A stretch of DNA of 64,000 nt from Tillus elongatus (GCA_964006375.1 OZ023267.1:12873846-12937845), one strand, 5' to 3'; shown: positions 10,010 to 19,680, numbered from the stretch's first letter. The notes: a model not told the origin generated them from the letters alone. Translations and numbers: made by a program.

Positions 10010-10462
10010 CTACTGTTTAAGGCTTTTATTTAAAAAATTTAAACATAAGTGACCACAATTATAAGTATTATATTTCTGATACACATCATGATTGTACATT
10101 AGAGTAGAGTCTTTAAGGTAACGCTGCAGCTCAACTGGTGGCTTCAAGTTTCCATATGAGTCAAAGTACACGGCTGTGTCACCACGTTTCTTAACTGCAA
10201 CCCAATGACTGCCAGGTTCCTTGTTTGTTTGCAAATTCATGATAAGTGATTCATTCTTGCGTGGCCCATTCGATGGCAAAGTATCTCGCATGTATACACC
10301 TCTAAAATATGGAATTTTCATTTTACCAGCAAATTTCATAAGGTCTTCATTTGTTAGAGGTCTTGCTGGTAAACATCTTACTCGTTTTTTGGTTTCTGCA
10401 GATACAACCCATAACCGGAGCGCTGTTTCTTGAGATACATGCCTTTGCCCAGTCTCTTGCAT
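10010..10462 (-). CDS. adenain-like cysteine protease
   Basis: A 150-residue protein of the adenovirus-protease (C5/Ulp1-like) type used in Polinton virion maturation. The triad can be placed as His86 (GSHWVAV), Asp101 (VYFDSYG) and Cys136 (YNCGHLCLNF), with Gln129 seven residues before the Cys, the adenain oxyanion-hole spacing. The conserved N-terminal block RPLTNEDL is followed by IPYFRGVYMRDTLP. The first Met (10462) gives an 85-bp overlap with the upstream pVI-like gene. A later Met at 10339 would remove RPLTNEDL, which the family keeps, so the longer form is chosen, with some doubt about the exact start. Confidence 0.85.
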   Translation of the reverse strand: MQETGQRHVSQETALRLWVVSAETKKRVRCLPARPLTNEDLMKFAGKMKIPYFRGVYMRDTLPSNGPRKNESLIMNLQTNKEPGSHWVAVKKRGDTAVYFDSYGNLKPPVELQRYLKDSTLMYNHDVYQKYNTYNCGHLCLNFLNKSLKQ

Positions 10463-10911
10463 TTTGGCTTAAATTTCAAGCCACTCCCTCTCCTACCCAT
10501 CGCGATGGCTTCCATTGTTTTGTTGTGCCGTTCTTCCTCCTCTAGTTTCTGTTTCGCAGACTTGGCATCGTTCACGGCTTTGGCAATACCTGCAGCACCA
10601 CCACCCAGAGCTCCTAGTGCTGACAGCCCACCAAATATCAGAGGCAACAGCGGAAGGAAGCCTCCACTTTTAGGTATTGGAATAACTCGAGGTTTCTGCA
10701 CATTCTTACGTCCACCAATGTTTCTAACGATTGTATGAGCTATATCAAATACGGCGTTCGCTGTTGGAATAAGATTTCTATCTTTTACAACTTCCTCAAT
10801 CAGACTTAGTATGTTTTTAAAGGGAACCTTCTTCTTTGGCTTCGAGTTGATTACATAAAACCCCTCATCAAGTTTTCTGTTAACTTTCATGGTGTTTGTA
10901 ACGCCCCGCAA
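10378..10911 (-). CDS. Polinton pVI/PX-like hydrophobic basic protein
   Basis: A 177-residue protein. After a basic N-terminus and a helix-like stretch (about 33-66) it carries a glycine-rich hydrophobic segment (84-111, GGFLPLLPLIFGGLSALG). A charged helix (117-137, KLEEEERHNKTMEAI) and a basic tail with two similar motifs, GKGMYL and GYGLYL, follow. Arthropod Polintons encode such a protein next to the protease; it is compared with adenovirus pVI or pX, which are membrane-active or DNA-binding and cleaved by the protease. IFGG followed by L and LGGG followed by A fit the adenain cleavage pattern, but the composition makes chance matches likely. Met8 is an alternative start. The role is inferred. 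Confidence 0.65.
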   Translation of the reverse strand: MRGVTNTMKVNRKLDEGFYVINSKPKKKVPFKNILSLIEEVVKDRNLIPTANAVFDIAHTIVRNIGGRKNVQKPRVIPIPKSGGFLPLLPLIFGGLSALGALGGGAAGIAKAVNDAKSAKQKLEEEERHNKTMEAIAMGRRGSGLKFKPKCKRLGKGMYLKKQRSGYGLYLQKPKNE

Positions 10912-10974
10912 CGTTTCAGCAAAACCTGTATCTGTCTTTGTTAATAACAGCCCTCACTCTGTGACACCAACATG

Positions 10975-11048
10975 CATACTGACTGGGTGTCTCACTTGCA
11001 TTCATATATATACACACCCAAATAAAATATAGTTTAGTTTAAGTTAAG
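10975..11048. promoter_or_regulatory. divergent promoter between structural genes and ATPase
   Basis: A single ATATATATA run (11004-11012) sits between the divergent pVI-like and ATPase genes. On the minus strand a TCAGT initiator (10982-10978) lies about 25 bp beyond it. On the plus strand the ATPase ATG follows 37 bp later. The shared TATA run could serve both directions. Confidence 0.5.
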
Positions 11049-11744
11049 ATGCGTACCAGCAAACACGCTTCTGCCTTACCCATTACAAATATAGACGATG
11101 TTGTTACGGACACAGCTCAACAACAACTGAGGCATGGTCCTCTCTTTCCAAACACCGTTCGCTGTATCATATGTGGTCCCAGTGGGTGTGGTAAAACTAA
11201 TGTCATGCTGAGTTTGTTGTTTGAAGCAAACGGTTTAAAATTTGATAACGTGTATGTGTATTCAAAGTCTCTGTATCAACCGAAATACAAGATGTTAAAG
11301 GAGGTGATGAATGCAACAAAAGGTGTTGGTTACTATCCTTATAGAGAAAACGATGAAATATTAGATCCGGCAGATGCCAAGGACAACTCTGTGTTTATAT
11401 TTGATGATGTAGCTTGTGACAAACAAGATAAAATAAGAGCATACTTCAGTATGGGCAGACATAAGAATATTGATTCATTCTATCTCTGTCAAACATATAC
11501 ACGAATACCCAAACATCTGGTACGTGACAACACCAATGTTATTGTGTTATTCAAGCAAGATGAAACCAATTTAAAACATGTGTACGACGATCATGTGACC
11601 ACCGATATGGACTTTAAACAATTTAAAACTATCTGCCACCAATGCTGGAAAGATAATAAGTATGGTGTGTTGGTGATTGTGAAGGAAAACGATGTACACA
11701 AAGGTCGATATAGAAAAGGATTCGATAGATATATATTATTCTAA
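11049..11744 (+). CDS. A32-like genome-packaging ATPase
   Basis: A 231-residue FtsK/HerA-type ATPase of the Polinton/poxvirus A32 group, expected to pump DNA into the capsid. The Walker A motif GPSGCGKTN spans residues 43-51 and Walker B VFIFDD residues 115-120. FSMGRHKNIDSFYLCQTYTR carries the downstream sensor glutamine (Gln148). The C-terminal half contains LFKQDETNLKHVYDDH and ends KGFDRYILF. Length is normal for the family and the frame is uninterrupted. It opens the rightward gene set. Confidence 0.93.
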   Translation: MRTSKHASALPITNIDDVVTDTAQQQLRHGPLFPNTVRCIICGPSGCGKTNVMLSLLFEANGLKFDNVYVYSKSLYQPKYKMLKEVMNATKGVGYYPYRENDEILDPADAKDNSVFIFDDVACDKQDKIRAYFSMGRHKNIDSFYLCQTYTRIPKHLVRDNTNVIVLFKQDETNLKHVYDDHVTTDMDFKQFKTICHQCWKDNKYGVLVIVKENDVHKGRYRKGFDRYILF

Positions 11745-11767
11745 CAAACGATGATAGACAGGACAGT

Positions 11768-11970
11768 CAGCTGTCTAACACAGGTGTCTAACACAGATGT
11801 CATACAGGTGTCTAATACAGCTGTCATACAGCTGTCTAACACAGCTGTCTAACACAGCTGTCTAACACAGCTGTCTAACACAGCTGTCTAACACAGCTGT
11901 CTAACACAGCTGTCTAACACAGCTGTCTAACACAGCTGTCTAACACAGCTGTCTAACACAGCTGTCTAAC
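11768..11970. repeat. 13-bp tandem array (CAGCTGTCTAACA)
   Basis: About 15 copies of a 13-bp unit fill the gap between the ATPase stop and the next gene. The first few copies vary (GGTGTC, GATGTCATA); the later ones are identical. Each carries a CAGCTG E-box palindrome. The homogeneity points to recent slippage or unequal exchange. Confidence 0.92.
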
Positions 11971-11986
11971 AAGACAGCCAGACATC

Positions 11987-13162
11987 GTGATAAATAAGAA
12001 GGCATGTACCATGAAGGAGTCAGTATATGTTAAACCACCACACAACCTGTATCGCTCAAACAAATTATTAGACCAGCTGGTAATACCGACCAGTTGTAGC
12101 ACAATGGAAGTACTGGGTAAGGAAGAGCGAAAAGTTAAGAAAAGGATTTTACAACTTGCTGACAATATTCGAAAAAAACATTTAATGCTTAAACTTAACA
12201 GAGCCGAGAATGATGATGCTCTGCAACGTTTATATAAACCACTTGTTGAGCCCCTAAGTGAAATATCTAAAAACACAGCAGCACAGCAGCAGCAGCAGCC
12301 CCAGCAACAACCAAAGGCTGAACAAATCAAAGAAGAAGCGGTACCAGAAACGAAACCCCAAGTACAGTTCCTTAAAGACCATGAAGTTTTTGAAGCTGAA
12401 CCTAGGGAAGAGGCTGAGGAGACAAGTTCCGATGAGGATATCCCAACATTTGAAGAGCTTGAGGCAGACCTACAAACTGTCACATCCAACCCTGCATATC
12501 AAGAATTTTTGGAGCAATATCCTGAACGAGTTCGATATTATGTAGACAAGTATTTTACTGAACCACCAAGGCTCGCTACCATTGATCAAACGTATGGTGC
12601 TCGCTACGCTAAAGATACCGGTAGCTGGAGTCTTGGCAATAAACACTTTGATTTTACTGATAATGATATTCGACTAGGTCAACGGAGATATCCGCAAACA
12701 CAAGGTCTGCTAGAATTGATATTTATGAAAACACCTAGAGGGTATACCTATGACGATCTTCAACACTATAGAGATATTCTAGAAGCAACTAGTGTGCATA
12801 AAATGAACTATGATCCTAACGCACGAACCAAGGGTTGTTCCTCTGAAAAGTATCTGACTCTAATAAAACCGGTGATAAATCCACGAGGTCGTAGATCCTC
12901 AACTCCTCAAGGTTTTGGTTACGACACACATCATAACGCAGAACAAAAAACTGAACCTAGAGCTCAGAATGTAAGCAGCAACACTAACAACTATATGCTA
13001 CAAAATAACAAACAAATAGAATATGTCTATTGGGATGACATAAATGAGCTGGTTGATAGACTTAGACTTTTAGTAGCTTCCCAGGCTGCTGGTAATAATG
13101 CTCATAACAATGAAATTCAGTCAATCATTGAAGAACTGAAGGAGGTTGGTGTTATCGCCTAG
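11987..13162 (+). CDS. Polinton DUF8207-type protein, function unknown
   Basis: A 391-residue protein. The N-terminal third is charged and predicted helical (KEERKVKKRILQLADNIRKK), with a glutamine run near residues 98-107 and an acidic stretch (EEAEETSSDEDIPTFEELEA). The central part has the family blocks YGARYAKDTGSWSLGNKHF and GLLELIFMKTPRGYTYDDL. The C-terminus has YVYWDDINELVDRLRLL, ASQAAGNNAHNNEI and IEELKEVGVIA, a signature I associate with arthropod Polinton proteins (DUF8207). A basic PRGRRSST patch precedes it. No enzymatic motif is seen; a virion or DNA-binding role is only a guess. Met9 (12011) is an alternative start. Confidence 0.75.
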   Translation: MINKKACTMKESVYVKPPHNLYRSNKLLDQLVIPTSCSTMEVLGKEERKVKKRILQLADNIRKKHLMLKLNRAENDDALQRLYKPLVEPLSEISKNTAAQQQQQPQQQPKAEQIKEEAVPETKPQVQFLKDHEVFEAEPREEAEETSSDEDIPTFEELEADLQTVTSNPAYQEFLEQYPERVRYYVDKYFTEPPRLATIDQTYGARYAKDTGSWSLGNKHFDFTDNDIRLGQRRYPQTQGLLELIFMKTPRGYTYDDLQHYRDILEATSVHKMNYDPNARTKGCSSEKYLTLIKPVINPRGRRSSTPQGFGYDTHHNAEQKTEPRAQNVSSNTNNYMLQNNKQIEYVYWDDINELVDRLRLLVASQAAGNNAHNNEIQSIIEELKEVGVIA

Positions 13163-13211
13163 TATACCTACATATATCACAGACATACCTACCTTAATGC
13201 TTAGTATAAAA

Positions 13212-13661
13212 ATGTCTATCGATAAGTTCGGACGTTCCCAATCCAATAAAGGTTCTAAGTTTAAAATTATTGAAAGAGAGATTTTCCCAAGAACTGATAG
13301 TGGTGATTTTGATTTGCAAAGCCATAGATTGTGTAACATAGCTGATCCAGTCGATGCAACAGATGGTGTAAATAAAAAATTTGTTGATGTATGGATAGAC
13401 GACTATCAGAAGAACAAAGATGAGGTAAAACAAAGAATCATTGCCATACTACTTGAAGCTGTACACAAACCTGAGTTGGAAGATTTAAAAAACGAATTTG
13501 AAAATAAATTGAAAATTTTAGCTAAGAACATAACTGCTCAAGTTTTAAAAGATGTTGATGTGTTAAAGAATAATAAGCTAAAGAATAAGCTGGGAGAAAT
13601 AGACAGCAAACTAAAAGATTTACATGATAAGTGGATACTTTTAAATCCAACATCACCATGA
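13212..13661 (+). CDS. Polinton fibre-like protein, small
   Basis: A 149-residue protein beginning MSIDKFGRSQSNKGSKFK. The block DSGDFDLQSHRLCNIADPVD, followed by ATDGVNKKFVD, matches a motif found in Polinton proteins often compared with viral fibre or tail-spike N-termini (a G-D-x-D, RLCN, DAVN pattern). The rest is lysine-rich and helical (residues about 60-140). The frame extends upstream to 13146, overlapping the previous gene; Met at 13212 is preferred because MS(V/I)DKFGR is the usual family start. Role inferred from resemblance. Confidence 0.6.
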   Translation: MSIDKFGRSQSNKGSKFKIIEREIFPRTDSGDFDLQSHRLCNIADPVDATDGVNKKFVDVWIDDYQKNKDEVKQRIIAILLEAVHKPELEDLKNEFENKLKILAKNITAQVLKDVDVLKNNKLKNKLGEIDSKLKDLHDKWILLNPTSP

Positions 13662-13677
13662 GACGCAAAACTGTTGA

Positions 13678-13821
13678 GAGGAAGAACTACAAACGACTAA
13701 ACAAACAGACATCTATCTGGTTGAACGCATCTTGAGGAAGAAAGGCAAGCAGCTCTATGTAAAATGGCTGGGTTTTGATAAATCTCAGAATTCTTGGATA
13801 AATTCAGATGATGTTAAATAA
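13678..13821 (+). pseudogene. chromodomain remnant, likely from Polinton integrase
   Basis: An open stretch ending at TAA (13819-13821) encodes IYLVERILRKKGKQLYVKWL, then GFDKSQNSWI, a clear chromodomain core (Y-x-V-E-x-I ... Y-x-V-K-W-x-G ... N-S-W). A TGA at 13675 blocks this frame upstream. An ATG at 13658 in another frame gives a short basic peptide ending TSIWLNAS, so a frameshift may separate the start from the chromodomain. Polinton integrases carry a C-terminal chromodomain, and no catalytic core is present here. A stand-alone small chromodomain protein with a frameshift is the alternative. Confidence 0.65.
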
Positions 13822-13847
13822 GCTTATATATTTAATGTATTAATGTA

Positions 13848-13890
13848 CTTAGAATAAAATAAAAGTCTTTATTAAAATAATGTTATTTTA
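13848..13890. terminator. convergent poly(A) signals
   Basis: AATAAAATAAAAG on the plus strand and TTTATT/TTATTTTATTTT (AATAAA on the minus strand) overlap between the rightward genes and the leftward KilA-N gene. Both transcription units probably end here. Confidence 0.6.
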
Positions 13891-13930
13891 TTTTTTCATC
13901 TGGTTACATACAATTAAGCTAAGTGAACAA

Positions 13931-14869
13931 TTACAATTTATATCGTAAATCAATAATATCCTGAATAAACTTCTCCTGAGGTACATCTGCTATCTGTAGA
14001 TCGTTTCTCTTCGCCTTGAGGTATTCGACTTCGGTCTTTATTCTGTTAAAGAGATTTACAGAATTTGGATCATACAACATGTTTAAAACTACTTCGGAAT
14101 CAGGGTGTTTATTTTTAAAGTTCTTGACAGCTCTTTTAAAACTTTTCTTCTGAGTCCTTACAGCATGATATGGATAGGTAGTATCCTTCTCATTTCTTGA
14201 AAGCAAACCAAAAACACAAAGTTTTCCAGGGTTGCTTGGTTTTGGAGATATATCTTCTAAATGTTCTGTGATTTTAGCATTTGTTTCTCGCATACGCTGC
14301 ACTTCATCATCTATCTCCATTAATTTCACTTCAATTTCTTTGAGGTTATCCTTGTATTTTTGATTAAATTCACTTACGAAAAAATCAAAAATAATTTGGT
14401 TGCACTTTTCATAGAAACTATTGGATATCCAACAAGCCAAATTTAATATCAAATCTTTACAGACATATGTACCAGATATCAAGTTGTTTTCAGTCTGTGT
14501 TCCACCAAAGTCCACCAAGTATGTAGCGGTTGTAGGTGTTAGTTGAGATGTTGCTTCCAGCACATCTAGGGGGCCGGAATTCCGGCCCCCTAGATGTGAC
14601 TCTAAGTGGACACCTTCGGTTGAAATATTTAGGTAATCGGTATTCTGGCTACCTAAATGTTTCTTCGCCTGACCGTTGTAATAGGTAATCAACTCTTTAG
14701 TTTTCTTATTTTCCAACCAATGTCTGAATCTTTTCTCACCATCTTTACACAGCTTAGTCGCATTAAAATAACCAGTGTTTTTATCAATAATTAATTGAAA
14801 GTCTCCAAATAAACCATACCAGAAGTTGTCTTTAATTTGCTGGTAGCACACATCATTTAATGTAGCCAT
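13931..14869 (-). CDS. KilA-N domain protein with viral-type C-terminal domain
   Basis: A 312-residue protein from MATLNDVCYQQIKDNFWYGL. KilA-N blocks appear as NTGYFNATKLCKDGEKRFRH (about residues 31-50) and, after an insert, YVCKDLILNLACWISNSFYE (about 147-167). A coiled-coil-like segment follows (KEIEVKLMEIDDEVQRMRE). The C-terminal domain (VFGLLSRNEKD, YPYHAVRTQKKSFKRAVKNF) resembles the DUF3627-type ends of insect poxvirus and baculovirus-like proteins. KilA-N proteins bind DNA; the exact role is unknown. The longer frame to 14995 is set aside because a TCAGTT initiator (14914-14909, minus) lies just upstream of the 14869 ATG. A 38-bp palindrome interrupts the insert region. Confidence 0.85.
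   Translation of the reverse strand: MATLNDVCYQQIKDNFWYGLFGDFQLIIDKNTGYFNATKLCKDGEKRFRHWLENKKTKELITYYNGQAKKHLGSQNTDYLNISTEGVHLESHLGGRNSGPLDVLEATSQLTPTTATYLVDFGGTQTENNLISGTYVCKDLILNLACWISNSFYEKCNQIIFDFFVSEFNQKYKDNLKEIEVKLMEIDDEVQRMRETNAKITEHLEDISPKPSNPGKLCVFGLLSRNEKDTTYPYHAVRTQKKSFKRAVKNFKNKHPDSEVVLNMLYDPNSVNLFNRIKTEVEYLKAKRNDLQIADVPQEKFIQDIIDLRYKL
14561..14598. repeat. 38-bp perfect palindrome inside the KilA-N gene
   Basis: CACATCTAGGGGGCCGGAA is followed directly by its exact reverse complement, with GAATTC at the centre and no spacer. A second inverted repeat (ATTTAGGTA ... TACCTAAAT) lies at 14627-14658. Both are translated in frame. Confidence 0.95.
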
Positions 14870-14995
14870 TTTTAAACACACTACTGAGCACTTGGATACG
14901 TTAGAGTTAACTGAAGCACGTCTTACCTCTACGATAACTAAATTTTGAATGAGTTTAACAGTGTGTAGTGAACAATTTATAGATGTTGATACCAC

Positions 14996-15189
14996 TATCG
15001 TTTGAAGCTGTATTTATTAATATTTATTTCCAACCACATTAGTTTTGTTTCTGAACTTCCTTCTTTTGTTTGCCAACGACCTCTGTGTGTTATTTTTAGA
15101 ACCTACCCATATAACAATTGTGGCGTTCGGCTAATTTCTATGCGAAATCTAATAGTCTGTCTAATATTAAACATATTAATTATTATGTC
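14996..15189. other. Polinton right spacer, no gene
   Basis: AT-rich sequence between KilA-N and the right inverted repeat, with no supported gene. Confidence 0.5.
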
Positions 15190-16150
15190 TTATGTCTAAT
15201 AACAAAAGCTTTATGAATGGTTTGTTTTAATGGGGGGCGTAACTTTCAATCATGGAGTCTTCGACCAATACCATTATTCTCGCTTATCAACCTCACTCTC
15301 ATTTGTCGGCTCTAAAGGTTGGGGTGACGTAACTTTAAATAATGGAGTCTTCAACCATCTTTATCAGCAAAAGGCACCATCTTTAAGAACGAAAGCCGCC
15401 ATTCTTTATCAGCGAAAGGCACCATCTTTAAGAACGAAAGCCGCCATTTTTTATAATGTCAGGGATGTCAGCTTAAGGTATCACAGGTTAGACCGCCATC
15501 TTTCATTCCGCCATTTTTTTTTTATTCCGCCATTTTGGTTCCTCCGTTTTGGTTCCGCCTCTAATATTAAACATATTATTATTTTGTAAATCATCCATTT
15601 GTCTAATAATAACAAAAACTTTAATTATGTTACATGTATGGTTTGTTTGTAATTAAAAGTCGTATATATATACTAGCCTAAAACAATAAATTAACAAGCG
15701 TCTGCTTAGCTCAACGGGTAGCATCGTTGCCTCCCATCTGAGTGCCCGGGGTTCGAAACTCACCTGCTCCAAATGGTTTTTTTCAAAATATAATAATTTG
15801 AAGTAATAGGTTAGACACTTTGAAATGTTTGCATGTGACTGTCTGGCCCAAGTCATGTGACGTCACTGTCTGGCCAGGATATTAAATGCCTCGAGCAAGA
15901 TAACCACTGAAAAATAAGATCTTGGAGACGACCTGGCCAAAGTTTCCTAGACAGGTCAATGACCTTCAGGTTACATTGGAAGCCATCTTGGACGCCATCT
16001 TGGGGGCGTGGCTGGACGCCGGGGCGTGGCTGGGCGCCGGGGCGTGGCCACAAGGGGTGGGACTAGGGGTGGGGCTAGGGGAGGGGGTACCCCCACTCCT
16101 ACCCCCACTACCTGTGACGTCACTGTCTGTCCCAAGTGTCGCAATACCTA
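15190..16150. repeat. Polinton right inverted repeat
   Basis: Reverse complement of 5101-6047 with few differences, including an extra ~12-bp CCACCCC unit near 16060. Long frames within it are mirrored in both copies and are not considered genes. Confidence 0.93.
15699..15770 (+). other. tRNA-like block in right inverted repeat
   Basis: Same block as at 5471-5541: box A-like TAGCTCAACGGGTAG at about 15707 and box B-like GGGTTCGAAACTC at about 15749, directed toward the element terminus. Confidence 0.55.
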
Positions 16151-16343
16151 CGAAATTCACATCTGGAGACCAGGCTGTGTGACGGCCGTGAGCACAAAAA
16201 TTTGGGGGATTCCCCCTAAAATGGGTCACGTGGTCGGGTTTCGACCAATCAGAGAGCAGGGATTCTGGGTGGTGGGTCACGTGGACCAATCAGAGAGCCG
16301 GATTGCACTTCCGGTCTGGGTCTCAATCGTGGCATTACCTACT
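16151..16343. repeat. right-end terminal extension missing from the left end
   Basis: Between the last base matching the left inverted repeat (16150) and the CCTACT terminus. It contains two imperfect copies of GGGTCACGTGG plus CCAATCAGAGAG (E-box and CCAAT motifs), an ETS-type CACTTCCGG, and ends GTGGCATTACCTACT. Its outer end echoes the inner junction GTGTCGCAATACCTA. Confidence 0.85.
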
Positions 16344-16349
16344 CCCAAC
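16344..16349. repeat. Polinton target-site duplication, right (CCCAAC)
   Basis: Identical to 5093-5098, directly after the CCTACT end. Confidence 0.85.
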
Positions 16350-16529
16350 AAATTTTTTAAATTACATTTCGTCGAAAAAGTCAAATGTAAATCGGCTTTC
16401 TTAAAAATACTTTCTTACTTAGTTTTTGATAGGTATAATTACAAAAGGAGCTATTTTAGAGTAAATTTTCAAACTGCCAACCATTTAATTTTGACTATAC
16501 GCAACGCGGTTTTTAATTTCTCCAAGAGA

Positions 16530-16728
16530 ATTTCGTAAAACCGTAGGACTTATCTGTTAAACTTCTTGCCAAATCCTACGCTTTAAATCTTCAAGATTGT
16601 TTGATTTATTAACATACACCTTGGATTTCAAATGTCCCCACAGGAAGATATCAAGTGGAATTGGGTCAGGAGAACGGACTGGTTATTCTATTTCACCACG
16701 TCTACTAATCCGCATACGAGGAAACACA
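16530..16728 (-). pseudogene. relic of Tc1/mariner-type transposase C-terminus
   Basis: Minus-strand reading gives ISRRGEIE, a stop, PVRSPDPIPLDIFLWGHLKS and KVYVNKSNNLEDLKRRI. This is the same catalytic block as in the element at 53.3 kb. At least two stops break the frame. The 5' two thirds are absent. Confidence 0.7.

Positions 16729-18150
<1,422 letters not shown>

Positions 18151-18225
<75 letters not shown>
18151..18225. repeat. (TA)n microsatellite
   Basis: About 75 bp of TA repeats, followed by GTATTCAGGGATGCCAAATG. Confidence 0.95.
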
Positions 18226-18229
<4 letters not shown>

Positions 18230-18694
18230 TCAGGGATGCCAAATGCAGTGGCGTACTTATTTTCTTCCTAAAAATGGCCCTTTTTCCTATTTCTTTGACA
18301 TAGAAAACTTGCATTAGTAGGTCCTTGGTCAGGTGACAGAAAACAATTTTCACAGCATTTATGAAGTTTTTCATCTTATATCTTTTGACCTTTTGTTCAT
18401 CAAAATATCGAGTTATAAACACAAAAGGTACAGGGGCGTTTCCATCTTAAATGGGCCATACTGTACATACATTTATCACACCGATAAGTCACAAAATAAA
18501 TGACAGATCTTGATTATATTTCCTTTTCTAAATGACTTGGATAAGTTTGTTGGCTAGGAAAATCGGAAAAGTTATAAGTATTAAATGAAAACATTTTTTC
18601 GTGATTTTAAATATTTTAATGCAAATTCGCTACCATAACGCACTTGCTGCATCCAGACTTTTCCTGAGAAAATGAATTTATTCAATACATTTGG

Positions 18695-18728
<34 letters not shown>

Positions 18729-19204
18729 TAATTTTACTATTATACGAAAATTGGTTAAATAATAGGTTTTTTATTATCGAAGTTAATCTGTCGTGACTAA
18801 AAGCTTGATATTTTACTTATCAATTCAGCTACCACTTAAAATACCAAAACATTTAAGAGTCTCTTATCGGATTAGACGTTAAGTCACAAAGTAAACTAAA
18901 TAGATAAACAAATTTAGCTAGGTATTTCTAAAATATGTAAGGTGAGATGTTTAAAACCCAAGGTGTAGATACTGTATTGTCATTCGTTAAAAAACACCTA
19001 CTTTATAGAACTTATTTAATGTTTATTTACACTCTGTATCCACCAGAAGTCGTCCTATTGAGTTTTTATCTTAGTAAAAATAACAACAATTGTTTTAATT
19101 TGAATAATGTCAAATTTTGTCAAGAGAAATGTATCAAAATTAATGTACTAAATAGATTTCTGTATGCATGGAAGATTTAGATATTTATAGAAGTAATTCA
19201 GTAA
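18226..19204. other. repeat fragments, no gene
   Basis: Contains a repeat end with GCTACCATAACGCACTTGCT near 18630 and another short TA run at 18696-18730. No coding gene is supported. Confidence 0.45.
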
Positions 19205-19272
19205 GTGAAGACTGGAACCTGTGATGAGCACTGATAAGTACATTTGGAGAACCCAAATCACAACACAATTTT

Positions 19273-19330
19273 TAAAGACCTCACGATCGTTTCGCTAACA
19301 AAGTTAGCGTTATCAGAGGATAAAAATTAT
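19273..19330 (-). ncRNA. hammerhead motif, family B, mutated
   Basis: Stem II GCUAAC/GUUAGC, GAAA and stem III ACGAUCGU are intact. The core reads CUGAUAA and the cleavage triplet GUG, so it is probably inactive. Confidence 0.55.
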
Positions 19331-19533
19331 AATGAAATTGGGAAAGGCTGACTTCTGTTGGCAAGACTTTAGAAAAGCTATATGTGCACCTATTAATCGT
19401 GTTTTAGTACTTAAGCTTCGATAAAGATTCAGCTCCGTGGTCCTGGGAACCGTAATTTATTCAGTGAAGATTGGAACCTGTGATGAGCACTGATAAGTAC
19501 ACTTGGAGAACCCGAATCAACACAACGCATTTT

Positions 19534-19590
19534 TTAAAGACTTGACCATCGTTTCACTAACAAAGTAAGCACCATCGGAGGATTAAGAAT
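19534..19590 (-). ncRNA. hammerhead motif, family B, degenerate
   Basis: The core is CCGAUGG and stem II is eroded. It is recognisable only by alignment to its neighbours. Confidence 0.35.
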
Positions 19591-19610
19591 TCTTAGATAA
19601 TATTCTTGAA

Positions 19611-19663
19611 GAATTTTTCATCCTCTGATTACGCTAACTTTGTCAGTGAAACGACCGTCAGGT
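19611..19663 (+). ncRNA. hammerhead motif, family B, mutated
   Basis: CCU precedes CUGAUUA (G8 changed). Stem II GCUAAC with partner GUCAGU, GAAA, then ACGACCGU, cleavage triplet GUC and AGG. Confidence 0.5.
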
Positions 19664-19680
19664 CAATAATATTCTCGTAG

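Larger units (their letters stand above)
5099..16343. mobile_element. Polinton/Maverick element, integrase- and polymerase-deficient
   Basis: An 11,245-bp unit bounded by AGTAGG and CCTACT and flanked by a 6-bp direct duplication. It contains about 0.95-kb inverted repeats, a tandem-repeat block, and eight open genes. Four (major capsid, minor capsid, protease, pVI-like) read leftward; ATPase, a DUF8207-type and a fibre-like gene read rightward; KilA-N reads leftward. Typical Polintons are 15-20 kb and also encode a protein-primed DNA polymerase B and a retroviral-type integrase. Neither is visible here apart from a chromodomain remnant. All capsid-module frames are intact and the inverted repeats are nearly identical, which argues for recent movement, presumably with enzymes supplied in trans. 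The left terminus lacks about 190 bp present at the right. Confidence 0.93.

Noticed and set aside
11768..11970. CRISPR-like array
   Set aside because: The 13-bp units are contiguous without spacers and the genome is eukaryotic.
12258..12545. Frames overlapping the DUF8207-type and capsid genes
   Set aside because: Shadows of the real genes in other frames, with no independent motif.
15699..15770. Functional tRNA gene in the inverted repeat
   Set aside because: Box A and box B are present but acceptor and T stems do not pair.
5101..16150. Polinton boundaries set at the last shared base of the inverted repeats
   Set aside because: No target duplication flanks those positions, whereas AGT/ACT ends with a CCCAAC duplication are found at 5099 and 16343.
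15922..16538. Frames across the GC-rich right inverted repeat and beyond
   Set aside because: Low-complexity GAW/PRP-type translations of GC-box repeats, crossing the element boundary.
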